From Bacteroidaceae bacterium (lineage in GTDB: Bacteria > Bacteroidota > Bacteroidia > Bacteroidales > Bacteroidaceae): DNA of 34,586 nt. A program made the translations under genes and the position numbers. The notes under the pieces are model-generated. The model had not been told where the DNA came from and made no database searches. It saw only the letters and a program-made list of their open reading frames with translations. Shown piece by piece: positions 22,803-31,344 of this stretch; within the stretch, counting starts at the first letter, position 1, and each line of letters opens with the position of its first letter. The stretch is taken from contig JAFUOP010000007.1 in the NCBI GenBank assembly GCA_017481875.1, positions 1 to 34,586 on the forward strand, in the 5' to 3' direction.

Positions 22803-23633
22803 TTAGATGATATTGTGGGCTTTTAATTCACGCTCCATCTGCTGTTGATAGTCGTGTGCCTTCTCGGCTGCCACAGCTGCAAAGTTCTCGCTGCCATCGG
22901 CAAAAATGATGGCACGGCTGGCGTTTACAAGCAGGCCGCAATCCTTGTTCATACCATACTTGCACACCTCCTCGAGCGAGCCGCCCTGTGCTCCCACACC
23001 GGGAACGAGCAGGAAGTGGTTGGGTACTATGCGGCGCACGTTCTCGAACGATTTGCCCTGTGTGGCACCCACCACATACATCATATTTTGGTCGCTTCCC
23101 CATTTTTGCGATGTGGCAAGCACCTTTTCAAAGAGCATTGTTCCCTCTTCGTCTTTTGTGAGCTGGAAGTCGTGCGAACCGGGGTTCGATGTGAGCGCAA
23201 GCAGAATAACCCAAGTGTCTTCGTAGGCAAGGAAGGGCTTCACGCTGTCCTCGCCCATATAAGGAGCCACGGTGATTGAATCCACCTTCATCTCCTCGAA
23301 GAACGAGCGTGCGTACAGTGCCGATGTGTTGCCAATGTCGCCACGCTTTGCATCGGCGATGATGAATATTTCGGGGTAGTTCTCCTTTATATATTTAACG
23401 GTTTTCTCGAAACTTATCCAGCCTTTCACACCAAACGCCTCGTAGAAGGCAAGGTTGGGCTTGTAGGCTACTGTGTAGGGGGCTGTTGCATCTATTATTG
23501 CTTTGTTGAAGTCGAAAATTGCATCTTCATTCTCTTTTATGCAGGCAGGCATTTTTTTTATGTCGCTGTCGAGGCCCACGCAGAGAAACGAGCGTTTCTC
23601 TTTAATCTGTTTTACAAGTTGCTCTTTATTCAT
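22803..23633 (-). CDS. pyrF: Orotidine 5'-phosphate decarboxylase, type 2
   Basis: The 276-residue cytosolic TIM-barrel enzyme makes UMP from OMP, the last step of UMP synthesis. It belongs to the longer subfamily 2: [14 protein letters not shown] near the start, [18 protein letters not shown] carrying the catalytic Asp-Lys-x-x-Asp, [18 protein letters not shown], and [17 protein letters not shown] in the phosphate-binding region. It starts 14 bases after prfA and is the third gene of purM-prfA-pyrF. The pairing of purine, translation and pyrimidine genes is conserved in Bacteroidales as I recall it. Confidence 0.97.
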   Translation of the reverse strand: MNKEQLVKQIKEKRSFLCVGLDSDIKKMPACIKENEDAIFDFNKAIIDATAPYTVAYKPNLAFYEAFGVKGWISFEKTVKYIKENYPEIFIIADAKRGDIGNTSALYARSFFEEMKVDSITVAPYMGEDSVKPFLAYEDTWVILLALTSNPGSHDFQLTKDEEGTMLFEKVLATSQKWGSDQNMMYVVGATQGKSFENVRRIVPNHFLLVPGVGAQGGSLEEVCKYGMNKDCGLLVNASRAIIFADGSENFAAVAAEKAHDYQQQMERELKAHNII

Positions 23634-23647
23634 AGCTTATGGTTTTG

Positions 23648-24760
23648 TTATAATTCGTTTTCTTTCATTCTTTCTGTGTTTTCGGCCACAATAAGGTGGT
23701 CTATGCAATCTTGAATATCACCGTTTACAAAGGCTGCAAGGTTGTATATAGTATAGTTTATGCGGTGGTCGGTGATGCGCCCTTGCGGGTAGTTGTAGGT
23801 GCGTATCTTGGCCGAACGGTCGCCTGTAGATACCATAGTCTTGCGCTTGCTGGCAATGTCGTCGGCATAACGCTGGTGCTCGCGGTCGTAAATAAGTGTG
23901 CGCAGACGTGCAAGGGCACGCTCTTTGTTCTTGGGTTGGTCGCGAGTCTCTGTACATTCAATAAGAATCTCTTCCGTCTGCCCTGTTTCGGGGTTAAGCC
24001 AAGGGTAGCGCAGACGCACACCCGATTCCACTTTGTTTACGTTCTGGCCACCTGCACCGCTTGAACGGAATGTGTCCCATTTAATGGCACTCTCTGTAAT
24101 CTCCACGTCGAAGGCCTCGGCCTCGGGGAGCACGGCTACCGACGCTGCCGATGTGTGTACACGCCCTTGTGTCTCTGTGGCAGGTACACGTTGCACGCGG
24201 TGCACACCCGATTCGTATTTCAACGTTCCATAGACCTTTTCTCCGGTAACGGTGCATATAATCTCCTTGTAGCCGCCCGATGTACCCTCGCTGCAGCTCG
24301 ACACCTCAAGTCTCCAGCCTTTGGTTTCGCAATATTTGCTGTACATACGGAACAGGTCGCCTGCGAAGATGGCAGCCTCGTCGCCGCCCGTGCCACCGCG
24401 AATCTCAAGAATTGCATTTTTGTCGTCCTGCGGGTCGGCAGGTATTAGCAGTAGTTTTATCTCCTCCTCTGTAGCGGGTATCTCCTTCTCGCACATATCG
24501 AGCTCCTCGCGTGCCATCTCTCGCAGCTCGGGGTCGCTCTCGTTGGCAAGCAGGTCCTTGGCCTCGCGCTGCGATGTGAGCAGCTGTATGTATCGCTTGC
24601 GTGCGGCAAGAATCTCCTCCAGCTCGCGATACTCTTTGTTGAGCCTTACATAACGCTTCATGTCGGCCACCACGGCGGGGTCGGTTATGAGTGTCGATAC
24701 CTCCTGGAAGCGGGCCTCCAAGTCGTTGAGCTTGCTCAAAAGTGAATTTTCGTTCTCCAT
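23648..24760 (-). CDS. prfA: Peptide chain release factor 1
   Basis: The 370-residue factor recognises UAG and UAA in the ribosomal A site and triggers peptide release. The GGQ loop is in RSSGAGGQNVNKVESGVRLR, and the decoding domain has the RF1-type stop-codon loop in EGTSGGYKEIICTVTGEKVYG with VHRVQRVPATETQGRVHTSA. Near the C-terminus are SGVHRVQ-linked and RITDHRINYT segments typical of RF1. Here the N-terminal coiled region (residues 1-110) follows the family. It lies 8 bases downstream of purM. The gene uses TAA itself. Confidence 0.97.
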   Translation of the reverse strand: MENENSLLSKLNDLEARFQEVSTLITDPAVVADMKRYVRLNKEYRELEEILAARKRYIQLLTSQREAKDLLANESDPELREMAREELDMCEKEIPATEEEIKLLLIPADPQDDKNAILEIRGGTGGDEAAIFAGDLFRMYSKYCETKGWRLEVSSCSEGTSGGYKEIICTVTGEKVYGTLKYESGVHRVQRVPATETQGRVHTSAASVAVLPEAEAFDVEITESAIKWDTFRSSGAGGQNVNKVESGVRLRYPWLNPETGQTEEILIECTETRDQPKNKERALARLRTLIYDREHQRYADDIASKRKTMVSTGDRSAKIRTYNYPQGRITDHRINYTIYNLAAFVNGDIQDCIDHLIVAENTERMKENEL

Positions 24761-24768
24761 ACTCTCTC

Positions 24769-25935
24769 TTAATACTTGAATGTGCCGTAGGGGCTTTCAA
24801 TTATAAGTTCGTTCTTTTCGGCTGCTTCTACGCGACCTACAATCTGTGCCTCCACACCGAAGCTCTTGCTTATGGCAATAATCTCGTCGGCGTGTTCGGG
24901 TTTTACATAAACCTCCAGGCGGTGCCCCATATTGAACACCTTGTACATCTCGGCCCAGTCGGTACCGCTCTGCTCCTTTATTGTCTTGAACAACGGGGGA
25001 ATGGGGAAGAGGTTGTCTTTTATCACACGCTTGTTCTCTACAAAGTGCATAACCTTTGTCTGTGCGCCACCCGAGCAGTGTACCATGCCGTGAATTTGCG
25101 GGCGCAGTGCATCGAGGATTTTCTTTACAATGGGCGCGTATGTGCGGGTGGGGGAGAGTACCAGCTTCCCGGCGTCTATGGGCGAGCCCTCTACCTCGTC
25201 GGTGAGTTTAAGCCCGCCCGAGTATATAAGCTCTGCGGGCACTCCCTTGTCGTAGCTTTCGGGGTATTTCTCGGCAAGGTACTTGCTGAACACGTCGTGG
25301 CGTGCCGATGTAAGGCCGTTGCTGCCCATGCCGCCATTGTACTCCTTCTCGTATGTGGCTTGCCCGTAAGAGGCCAAGCCCACTATCACGTCGCCTGCAG
25401 CAATATTGGCATTGTCTATTACGTCGCTGCGTTTCATACGGCAGGTAACTGTGCTGTCCACAATTATAGTGCGCATAAGGTCGCCCACGTCGGCTGTCTC
25501 GCCACCTGTGGCATAAACACCCACGCCCATCTCGCGCAACTCGGCAAGCAACTCGTCGGTGCCGTTTATTATGGCCGAGATAACCTCGCCGGGCACAAGC
25601 AACTTATTGCGACCTATGGTGGACGATACCAATATGTTATCGGTGGCTCCCACGCAAAGTAGGTCGTCTATGTTCATTATCAGCGCATCTTGTGCAATGC
25701 CTTTCCACACCGAAATGTCGCCTGTCTCTTTCCAATAGAGGTAGGCAAGCGACGATTTTGTGCCGGCACCGTCAGCGTGCATTATATTGCAATATTCAGG
25801 GTCGCCGCCAAGAATATCAGGTATTATTTTACAGAAAGCTTTGGGGTAAAGCCCCTTGTCGATGTTCTTTATTGCATTGTGAACATCTTCTTTCGATGCC
25901 GAAACTCCGCGCATCATATAACGTTGGTCGCTCAT
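24769..25935 (-). CDS. purM: Phosphoribosylformylglycinamidine cyclo-ligase (AIR synthase)
   Basis: The 388-residue cytosolic enzyme closes the imidazole ring of AIR using ATP, the fifth step of purine synthesis. The ATP-grasp-like PurM fold is seen in NIMHADGAGTKSSLAYLYW (Gly-rich substrate loop), ALIMNIDDLLCVGATDNIL, GVYATGGETADVGDLMRTI and VIVGLASYGQATYEKEYNGG. It is about 40 residues longer than the E. coli enzyme and has D-G-A-G-T-K in place of the usual D-G-V-G-T-K, as in the Bacteroidales form I know. It heads purM-prfA-pyrF with a -7 element at 26039-26046. Confidence 0.9.
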   Translation of the reverse strand: MSDQRYMMRGVSASKEDVHNAIKNIDKGLYPKAFCKIIPDILGGDPEYCNIMHADGAGTKSSLAYLYWKETGDISVWKGIAQDALIMNIDDLLCVGATDNILVSSTIGRNKLLVPGEVISAIINGTDELLAELREMGVGVYATGGETADVGDLMRTIIVDSTVTCRMKRSDVIDNANIAAGDVIVGLASYGQATYEKEYNGGMGSNGLTSARHDVFSKYLAEKYPESYDKGVPAELIYSGGLKLTDEVEGSPIDAGKLVLSPTRTYAPIVKKILDALRPQIHGMVHCSGGAQTKVMHFVENKRVIKDNLFPIPPLFKTIKEQSGTDWAEMYKVFNMGHRLEVYVKPEHADEIIAISKSFGVEAQIVGRVEAAEKNELIIESPYGTFKY

Positions 25936-26038
25936 TTATTTAAAATTTTTATGTTGTTTTTCTTTCGGTTATCGCGCTCTTTTGCAAAACCGCCTCTCTT
26001 GCAGGCGCGTGTATTGCGTGTGTGCGTGTATAATACTG

Positions 26039-26046
26039 CAAATATA
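26039..26046 (-). promoter_or_regulatory. -7 element TATATTTG for purM-prfA-pyrF
   Basis: CAAATATA on the plus strand, an exact match, about 100 bases before the purM start. The leader contains a small hairpin (cctctcttgcagg region near 25990). Confidence 0.55.
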
Positions 26047-26141
26047 GGCAATTTTTGTTAATTCCGAAACTGAAATGCTATAAAAGAGCATAAAGCACTG
26101 AACTAAAGGTGAAATTGGGTTGTTTTTGCCATAAAAACGGT

Positions 26142-26753
26142 ATGAAAACTCTGATAGTCTTTAACCACCCCTACGATGGCAGCTTTTGTAATGCAATTCT
26201 TATGGCTGCCAAGCGCGGTGCCGAGCAACAAGGTGAATGCAAGGTAATAAATCTCGACAAAGATAACTTCAACCCCGTGATGAGCAGCCACGACCTCCAT
26301 GCCTTTGTTCTTGCACGTCGTGAACCTGAAAAAGTAATAGAAATGCTCGACAAGCAGGTGCTTGCCTATAAAGCGATGCTCGAGGAGGCCGAGCACCTTG
26401 CTTTTATCTTCCCTGTGTGGTGGATACTTATGCCGGCACTCACAAAAGGGTTTATCGACAGGGTGATATTTCCGCTTGTGGCCTATGATTATACTCCCGA
26501 TGGCACAATGCTGTCGTGTCTTGATAATTTAAAACGTGTTACTGTCGTTACCACAATGAATACCCCGGCCGATGTGTATGAAACACGCTTTGGCAATGCA
26601 CTTTCGAAAGCACTTTTTCAAGGGACATTCGAAACAATAGGAATTAAAAACAGCCATTGGATAAGTTTTAACATGGTGGCACAGGTCGAGCAAAAACAGC
26701 GTGAACGTTGGCTCGAAAGGGTAGAAGAGTATTTCTCCTCGGAAACCTTTTAG
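26142..26753 (+). CDS. Flavodoxin-fold NAD(P)H oxidoreductase
   Basis: A 203-residue cytosolic flavoprotein of the NQO1/MdaB/KefF-type family, two-electron reductases of quinones and related compounds. The start MKTLIVFNHPYDGSFCNAIL has the typical beta strand and phosphate-binding loop N-H-P-x-x-x-S-F. The middle has HLAFIFPVWWILMPALTKGFIDRV, the F-P-x-W-W-x-x-x-P-A-x-(L/M)-K-G motif of the family, followed by the VAYDYTPDGT active-site loop. I use Met 26142 because it removes an unlikely 11-residue extension. No partner potassium channel is adjacent. The substrate is not predictable. Confidence 0.85.
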   Translation: MKTLIVFNHPYDGSFCNAILMAAKRGAEQQGECKVINLDKDNFNPVMSSHDLHAFVLARREPEKVIEMLDKQVLAYKAMLEEAEHLAFIFPVWWILMPALTKGFIDRVIFPLVAYDYTPDGTMLSCLDNLKRVTVVTTMNTPADVYETRFGNALSKALFQGTFETIGIKNSHWISFNMVAQVEQKQRERWLERVEEYFSSETF

Positions 26754-26862
26754 CAGTAACCGAGGAGAATGATATTTCTCACTTTCATTTATTAACAACC
26801 TTTGCGGGTAATTTCTTTCTTCTATGCAATAACTGTTTGTTTTGTAAAGCAAAGAATTGTTA

Positions 26863-27123
26863 TTATTCAAGTGTTGCTTCAAGTATTTTTCGCACATCTT
26901 CTTTGCTTACAACACCCTCGTGTACCTTGCTGTCATCTATGTAAAAAGTGGGCACGAGGAAATAGTCGAACATAGCTGCATAATCAACCTCCAATGTCTC
27001 CTCCACAAGCTGTGGCTCTATTGTGCGGTAGAGGTCGTTCTCCTCCTTTAGGGCTTCAATGAATTTAAATGCTTTTTGGCAATGCGGACAATCCTCGCGG
27101 TAAAAAATCTGTAACTTTTTCAT
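26863..27123 (-). CDS. Small glutaredoxin/thioredoxin-like protein
   Basis: 86 residues with a thioredoxin fold: strand KLQIFYRED, the redox pair CPHC at residues 14-17, a helix QKAFKFIEALKEEN, then VPTFYIDDSKVHEGVV with the conserved cis-Pro before TFYI. The size and CPHC motif fit small thiol-disulfide reductases. It lies alone on the minus strand, convergent with the oxidoreductase gene. An inverted repeat AATAAC...GTTATT (about 26828-26864) at its 3' end may act as a terminator. The electron donor is unknown. Confidence 0.8.
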   Translation of the reverse strand: MKKLQIFYREDCPHCQKAFKFIEALKEENDLYRTIEPQLVEETLEVDYAAMFDYFLVPTFYIDDSKVHEGVVSKEDVRKILEATLE

Positions 27124-27451
27124 GGTTTAGTGTATTACGTTTTCTTCCTTTCTGTATGTTATAACAAAATGTTGCATATTTTTTTCTTGCAGCAGCCGGT
27201 TTTTAAAATATAAATAGCTTGAAAATAGTTAAAAAAACAAATATAATTATTTTGTTCGCATTGTGAGTTTTTATTTTAAAGGCTTTTTTGTATATTCGCA
27301 AAGTTTTAACGTTGGCGTGCTGTTGCCAATGATTTTTTTTGCTCTTTTTATAGGGGCATAGGCAAGGCTTTTTAGCCCTGCCGGTAGTATTTTGCGGTTG
27401 CTACACCGCATAATTTTGGGAAATATTTATTAACTTTTTAATCTTAAATCT
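27124..27451. other. Intergenic leader of the POT transporter
   Basis: No gene seen. TATATTCG at 27291-27298 is a near-match to the -7 consensus reading toward the transporter, leaving a leader of about 145 bases. That leader has two hairpins: ggcaaggc/gccctgcc (27361-27382, one mismatch) and tgcggt/accgca (27393-27410). They may control translation. No known riboswitch class is recognised. Confidence 0.4.
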
Positions 27452-28987
27452 ATGTTTGAAGGACAACCAAAAGGCTTGTATGCCTTGGCTTTGGCCAACA
27501 CCGGTGAGCGTTTCGGCTACTACACTATGTTGGCTGTGTTTGTGATGTTCCTGCAGGCGAACTTTGGATTCTCCAGTGCTCTTGCAGGTTCTATTTATTC
27601 AGCCTTCCTGGGCTTTGTGTATTTTATGCCCTTGTTTGGTGGTATGGCTGCCGATAAGTTCGGTTATGGAAAGATGGTTACCATTGGTATCACCATTATG
27701 TTCTTGGGTTATGTAGTGCTTGCATTGCCTCTGGGTGCTAATAATGTTGCTGTTGGTGCAATGGTTATGGCATTGGTACTCATATCACTTGGTACCGGTT
27801 TGTTCAAGGGTAACTTGCAGGTGATGGTAGGTAACCTCTACGACGAGCCTAAATATGCTGCAAAGCGCGATGCCGGTTTCAGTGTGTTCTATATGGCTAT
27901 CAACGTAGGTGCAATGTTTGCTCCCACTGCTGCCATTGAAATTATGAAATGGGCGCAGAACTCTTTGGGTGTGAGCGAGGCCGACTCTTATCACTTTGCA
28001 TTCGGCGTAGCCTGCCTTTCTCTTATCGTTTCAATCGCCATTTACTATGCATTCCGTTCTACATTCAGCCACACCGATAGAGGCAAGGTTGCAGCTGCCG
28101 GTGGCGATGCTGCCAATGTAAAGGAACTCACTCCCGCCGAGACAAAAGAGCGCATCGTGGCTCTCTGCCTTGTGTTTGCTGTGGTTATCTTCTTCTGGAT
28201 GGCTTTCCACCAGAACGGCTCAACTCTCACATTCTTTGCCCGCGACTATACTGCTACAAGCTCAACAGGTATTGAGAGTATGGCATTCGATGTTGTAAAC
28301 CTTGTGCTTGCCATCTTCTTGGTTTATGGTTTGTTTGGCCTGTTCCAGAGCACAACAGGCAAGGGTAAGGCTATTTCGGGTGCTGTTATATTGGCTGCTG
28401 TTGCCGGCTTGGCATATAAATATACAACACTTCCCGCTACAACAGAGGTGAATGCTCCCATTTTCCAGCAGTTCAACGCTTGCTTTGTGGTTGCTCTTAC
28501 TCCCGTCTCAATTGCAATCTTTGGTGCTCTTGCCAAGAAGGGTAAAGAGCCTTCGGCTCCTATGAAGATAGGTTTGGGTATGTTGGTTGCCGCTGTGGCT
28601 TACTTGTTGCTTACTATTGGTTCACTTGGCTTGCCCGCTCCTGAGTTTGTTATGAACGCTGAAAGCGGTGTTATGGAGCCTGTGCATATGGCTAACGTGT
28701 CGCCCAACTGGTTGATTTCTACATACCTCATTCTTACATTTGCCGAGCTTCTCCTTTCTCCCATCGGTATTTCGTTTGTTACAAAGGTGGCTCCTCCCAA
28801 GTATGCCGGTATGATGATGGGTGGTTGGTTTGTTGCCACAGCTGTAGGTAACTTCCTTGTTGCTATTCCTGCTCTTATGTGGGGTGCTTCTTTAACTGTT
28901 GTTTGGGGTGTGCTCATAGGTATCTGCTTGCTTGCAGCACTCTTCATCTTTGTTATTCTAAAACGTCTCGAGAAAGTTTCTAAGTAA
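27452..28987 (+). CDS. Proton-dependent oligopeptide transporter (POT/PTR2 family)
   Basis: A 511-residue inner-membrane symporter with about 12-14 TM helices, importing di- or tripeptides with protons. The family signature is at the N-terminus (NTGERFGYYTMLAVFVMFLQ, the ExxERFxYY motif). Helix 2-3 has YSAFLGFVYFMPLFGGMAAD, and helix 5 has FSVFYMAINVGAMFAP, the FYxxINxG motif. The end is cytosolic (ILKRLEKVSK). The codon bias (GGT, GCT, CTT) is stronger than in most neighbours, suggesting high expression. It has its own leader and terminator and so is a single-gene unit. Substrate range cannot be told. Confidence 0.95.
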   Translation: MFEGQPKGLYALALANTGERFGYYTMLAVFVMFLQANFGFSSALAGSIYSAFLGFVYFMPLFGGMAADKFGYGKMVTIGITIMFLGYVVLALPLGANNVAVGAMVMALVLISLGTGLFKGNLQVMVGNLYDEPKYAAKRDAGFSVFYMAINVGAMFAPTAAIEIMKWAQNSLGVSEADSYHFAFGVACLSLIVSIAIYYAFRSTFSHTDRGKVAAAGGDAANVKELTPAETKERIVALCLVFAVVIFFWMAFHQNGSTLTFFARDYTATSSTGIESMAFDVVNLVLAIFLVYGLFGLFQSTTGKGKAISGAVILAAVAGLAYKYTTLPATTEVNAPIFQQFNACFVVALTPVSIAIFGALAKKGKEPSAPMKIGLGMLVAAVAYLLLTIGSLGLPAPEFVMNAESGVMEPVHMANVSPNWLISTYLILTFAELLLSPIGISFVTKVAPPKYAGMMMGGWFVATAVGNFLVAIPALMWGASLTVVWGVLIGICLLAALFIFVILKRLEKVSK

Positions 28988-29015
28988 TTGCTACTTATAA
29001 ATTCTTTTTATATAC

Positions 29016-29050
29016 GGAGCAACCTCTTTTCGGGGTTGCTCCTTTTATTT
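29016..29050 (+). terminator. POT transporter terminator
   Basis: ggagcaacc (29016-29024) pairs with ggttgctcc (29034-29042), followed by TTTTATTT. Confidence 0.9.
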
Positions 29051-29097
29051 AATTATGTTTTTTCTTTTTATTATAAGTATAATATGTAAATTTTATG

Positions 29098-29105
29098 TAA
29101 TTTTG
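29098..29105 (+). promoter_or_regulatory. -7 element TAATTTTG, upstream promoter of the S37 peptidase
   Basis: Exact TAnnTTTG match. It is followed at once by hairpin gcagaatc-aaa-gattctgc (29105-29123), which would form the 5' end of the transcript. Confidence 0.5.
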
Positions 29106-29114
29106 CAGAATCAA

Positions 29115-29226
29115 AGATTCTGCGAAGATGGGCTGCGCTCATTTTGTAACATCAAATAAATTTGTGTTACATTCGCTTGCACCATCATTGCCGGAGATTC
29201 TGCGAAGATGGGCTGCGCTCATTTTG
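29115..29226 (+). repeat. Duplicated 32-bp leader segment
   Basis: The 32-base sequence starting AGATTCTGCGAAGATGGG occurs at 29115-29146 and, unchanged, at 29195-29226, 80 bases apart. Between the copies lie an inverted repeat (tgtaacat / gttacat) and a second promoter-like TAAATTTG at 29157-29164. The leader thus contains two promoter-plus-repeat units in tandem. Confidence 0.7.
29157..29164 (+). promoter_or_regulatory. -7 element TAAATTTG, downstream promoter of the S37 peptidase
   Basis: Exact TAnnTTTG match between the two leader repeats, about 90 bases before the start codon. Confidence 0.5.
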
Positions 29227-29251
29227 AAATAATTATAAAAAATAAAATATT

Positions 29252-30553
29252 ATGTGTAAAAGAATTATGATGTTTGCATCGTTTGTGATAGCAGCGTTCG
29301 TGCTCAATGCACAGAATGCCGATGTCGAGGCGATGCTGAAGAAAATTGAGGAGGTAACCTCTTTTAAGAAAATAGAAAAGAACGATACCACCCGCAGTTA
29401 CTACCTTTTGAAATTCCATCAGTTGCTCGATGCCGATAAGCCCGAAGCGGGTTCTTTTGAGCAGCGCGTGATGCTGGGCCACCGTGGTTGGGACCGTCCC
29501 GTGGTTGTGGTAACCGAGGGTTATGCAGGCGACTATGCCTTCAACAACCCCAAATATATGGAGGAACTTACAAAAATAATGGACGCCAATATTCTTTTTG
29601 TGGAGTATCGCTACTTTTCGGAATCAACTCCCACACCCTGCAATTGGGAGCATCTTACAATAGAGAACTCTATGGTCGATTATCACAACATAATCACCGC
29701 ATTCAAGAAATACTATACAGCAAAGTGGGCTACCACAGGTATAAGCAAAGGTGGTTCCACATCAATGTTCTTCCGTGCATACTACCCCGACGACGTAGAT
29801 GTATCTGTTCCCTATGTGGGCCCGTTGAGCTGCTCTATCGAGGACGGCCGCCACGAGTCTTTCCTGGAGCGTGTATCCACCAAGGCAAAGCGCGATGCTG
29901 TGAGGGAGTTCCAGTATCTTATGTTTGAGCGCAAGGAGCAGTATATGCCTATGTTCGATGCTTTCTGCGCAAAAGAGAACCTCTCGTTCCGTGTGCCCAC
30001 ATCGGATATTTACGACTTCTGCGTTCTTGAATACCAATTCTCTTTCTGGCAGTGGGGTGCCCCCGTTGAGGAGATTCCCGCGGCTACTGCAAGCGACGAG
30101 GATATAATGAAATATTTCATTAAGATGTGCAGCCCCGACTACTTCTCGGCAACCACAGAAATAGGCTCGTTCTTTGTGCAGGCTGTTAAGGATTTCGGCT
30201 ACTACGGCTACAACACCGATCCCTTTGTGAAATATCTGAACCCTGCCGACATTGAGGGATATTTGAAGAAGGTGATGCTCCCTGCCGAGTTTGCCGATGT
30301 TGTTTTCGACGACACCAACCACCGCAAAGTTACCGACTTCTACACCGAGAACGACCCCAAGGCTATCTTCGTTTATGGCGAGTGGGACCCTTGGACTGCA
30401 AGCGGCGTTACCTGGCTCAGCGAGCGTAACAAAAAGAATATAAAAGTGTATATAATACCCGACGGCAGCCACCGCGACCGCATTGCAACCCTGCCTGCCG
30501 ACAAGCGCGAAGAGCTCTTGAACCAGCTTAACGAGTGGATGCAGTATAAATAA
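29252..30553 (+). CDS. Secreted serine peptidase of the S37/S28 type
   Basis: A 433-residue protein with a short signal peptide (MMFASFVIAAFVLNAQ). The alpha/beta-hydrolase fold is clear: RPVVVVTEGYAGDYAF, ILFVEYRYFSESTP, the nucleophile elbow TTGISKGGSTSMF (G-x-S-x-G), FVYGEWDPWTAS with the likely acid Asp, and IPDGSHRDRI with the catalytic His near the end. This layout matches the S37/PS-10 tripeptidyl aminopeptidase family of secreted exopeptidases. It would act in the periplasm or outside, releasing small peptides that the upstream POT transporter could take up, although each has its own promoter. It ends one base before the ABC ATPase gene. Confidence 0.88.
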   Translation: MCKRIMMFASFVIAAFVLNAQNADVEAMLKKIEEVTSFKKIEKNDTTRSYYLLKFHQLLDADKPEAGSFEQRVMLGHRGWDRPVVVVTEGYAGDYAFNNPKYMEELTKIMDANILFVEYRYFSESTPTPCNWEHLTIENSMVDYHNIITAFKKYYTAKWATTGISKGGSTSMFFRAYYPDDVDVSVPYVGPLSCSIEDGRHESFLERVSTKAKRDAVREFQYLMFERKEQYMPMFDAFCAKENLSFRVPTSDIYDFCVLEYQFSFWQWGAPVEEIPAATASDEDIMKYFIKMCSPDYFSATTEIGSFFVQAVKDFGYYGYNTDPFVKYLNPADIEGYLKKVMLPAEFADVVFDDTNHRKVTDFYTENDPKAIFVYGEWDPWTASGVTWLSERNKKNIKVYIIPDGSHRDRIATLPADKREELLNQLNEWMQYK

Positions 30554-30554
30554 T

Positions 30555-31340
30555 ATGCACGTCGCAGAGCGCATAGTAGAGATAAAAAATGTGTCGATAG
30601 GGTACAAAAGCCGTGGGGCCGAGCATCTTGTCGCACGCTCTATTAATGTTGCATTGCACGCGGGTGAGGTTGTTGCTCTCATAGGGCGCAACGGTGCCGG
30701 TAAATCCACTCTGTTGCGTGCCATCGGGGGGTATGAAAAACTATTGGAAGGCACCATTCTATACAACGGAACGGCTGCCTGCGATGTTACACCCGCACAG
30801 CTTGCCCGTTTAATTGCAGTGGTGCTCACCGACAATGCGGTGGCCGGCGCGCTCACCGTGCGCGAATTGGTGTCGCTCGGCCGCACACCATACACCAATT
30901 TCACAGGCCATCTGCGCCAGGGCGACAGGGCTGTTGTCGATTGGGCTATAAATGCAGTGGGAGTGGGGCCGCTTGCCCATAGGGCAGTGGGCACTTTGAG
31001 CGATGGCGAGCGACAGAAATGTATGATAGCAAAGGCACTTGCACAGGAGACACCCGTTGTGATGCTTGACGAGCCCACGGCGTTCCTCGATTTCGGGAGC
31101 AAAGTGTCGCTTTTCCGCCTGCTGCAAAGGCTTGCCTGCGAAATGAACAAGGCGGTGATTGTCTCCACGCACGACATAGAATTGGCCTTGCGCCTTGCCC
31201 ATAGGCTGTGGCTCATAGATGGCGGCACGCTGCACTGTGGCACAGCCGACGAACTCTCGGCCACAGGCGTGCTTGGGGCATTTATAGCAGGCGACGGCAT
31301 AACATACAACAGTGAAGAAAAAAAGATAGAAATAATATAA
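30555..31340 (+). CDS. Orphan ABC transporter ATP-binding protein, FecE/BtuD-like
   Basis: A 261-residue ATPase resembling those that energise iron-siderophore, heme or cobalamin importers. Walker A is GRNGAGKST (about 42-50), the Q-loop region follows, the signature is LSDGERQK (about 150-157), Walker B is VVMLDEP (about 170-176), and the H-loop is VSTHD. The segment LTVRELVSLGRTPYTN is characteristic of the FecE/BtuD/HmuV branch. No permease or binding protein lies nearby in the window. It starts one base after the peptidase stop and ends 4 bases before the aminotransferase start, so it appears to be carried in the same transcript. Its partner membrane protein must be encoded elsewhere. Confidence 0.9.
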   Translation: MHVAERIVEIKNVSIGYKSRGAEHLVARSINVALHAGEVVALIGRNGAGKSTLLRAIGGYEKLLEGTILYNGTAACDVTPAQLARLIAVVLTDNAVAGALTVRELVSLGRTPYTNFTGHLRQGDRAVVDWAINAVGVGPLAHRAVGTLSDGERQKCMIAKALAQETPVVMLDEPTAFLDFGSKVSLFRLLQRLACEMNKAVIVSTHDIELALRLAHRLWLIDGGTLHCGTADELSATGVLGAFIAGDGITYNSEEKKIEII

Positions 31341-31344
31341 AGCT

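Noticed and set aside
29762-31309. A 515-codon minus-strand open frame
   Set aside because: It lies opposite the S37 peptidase and ABC ATPase genes, both of which have clear motifs; it is a mirror frame of GC-biased coding sequence.
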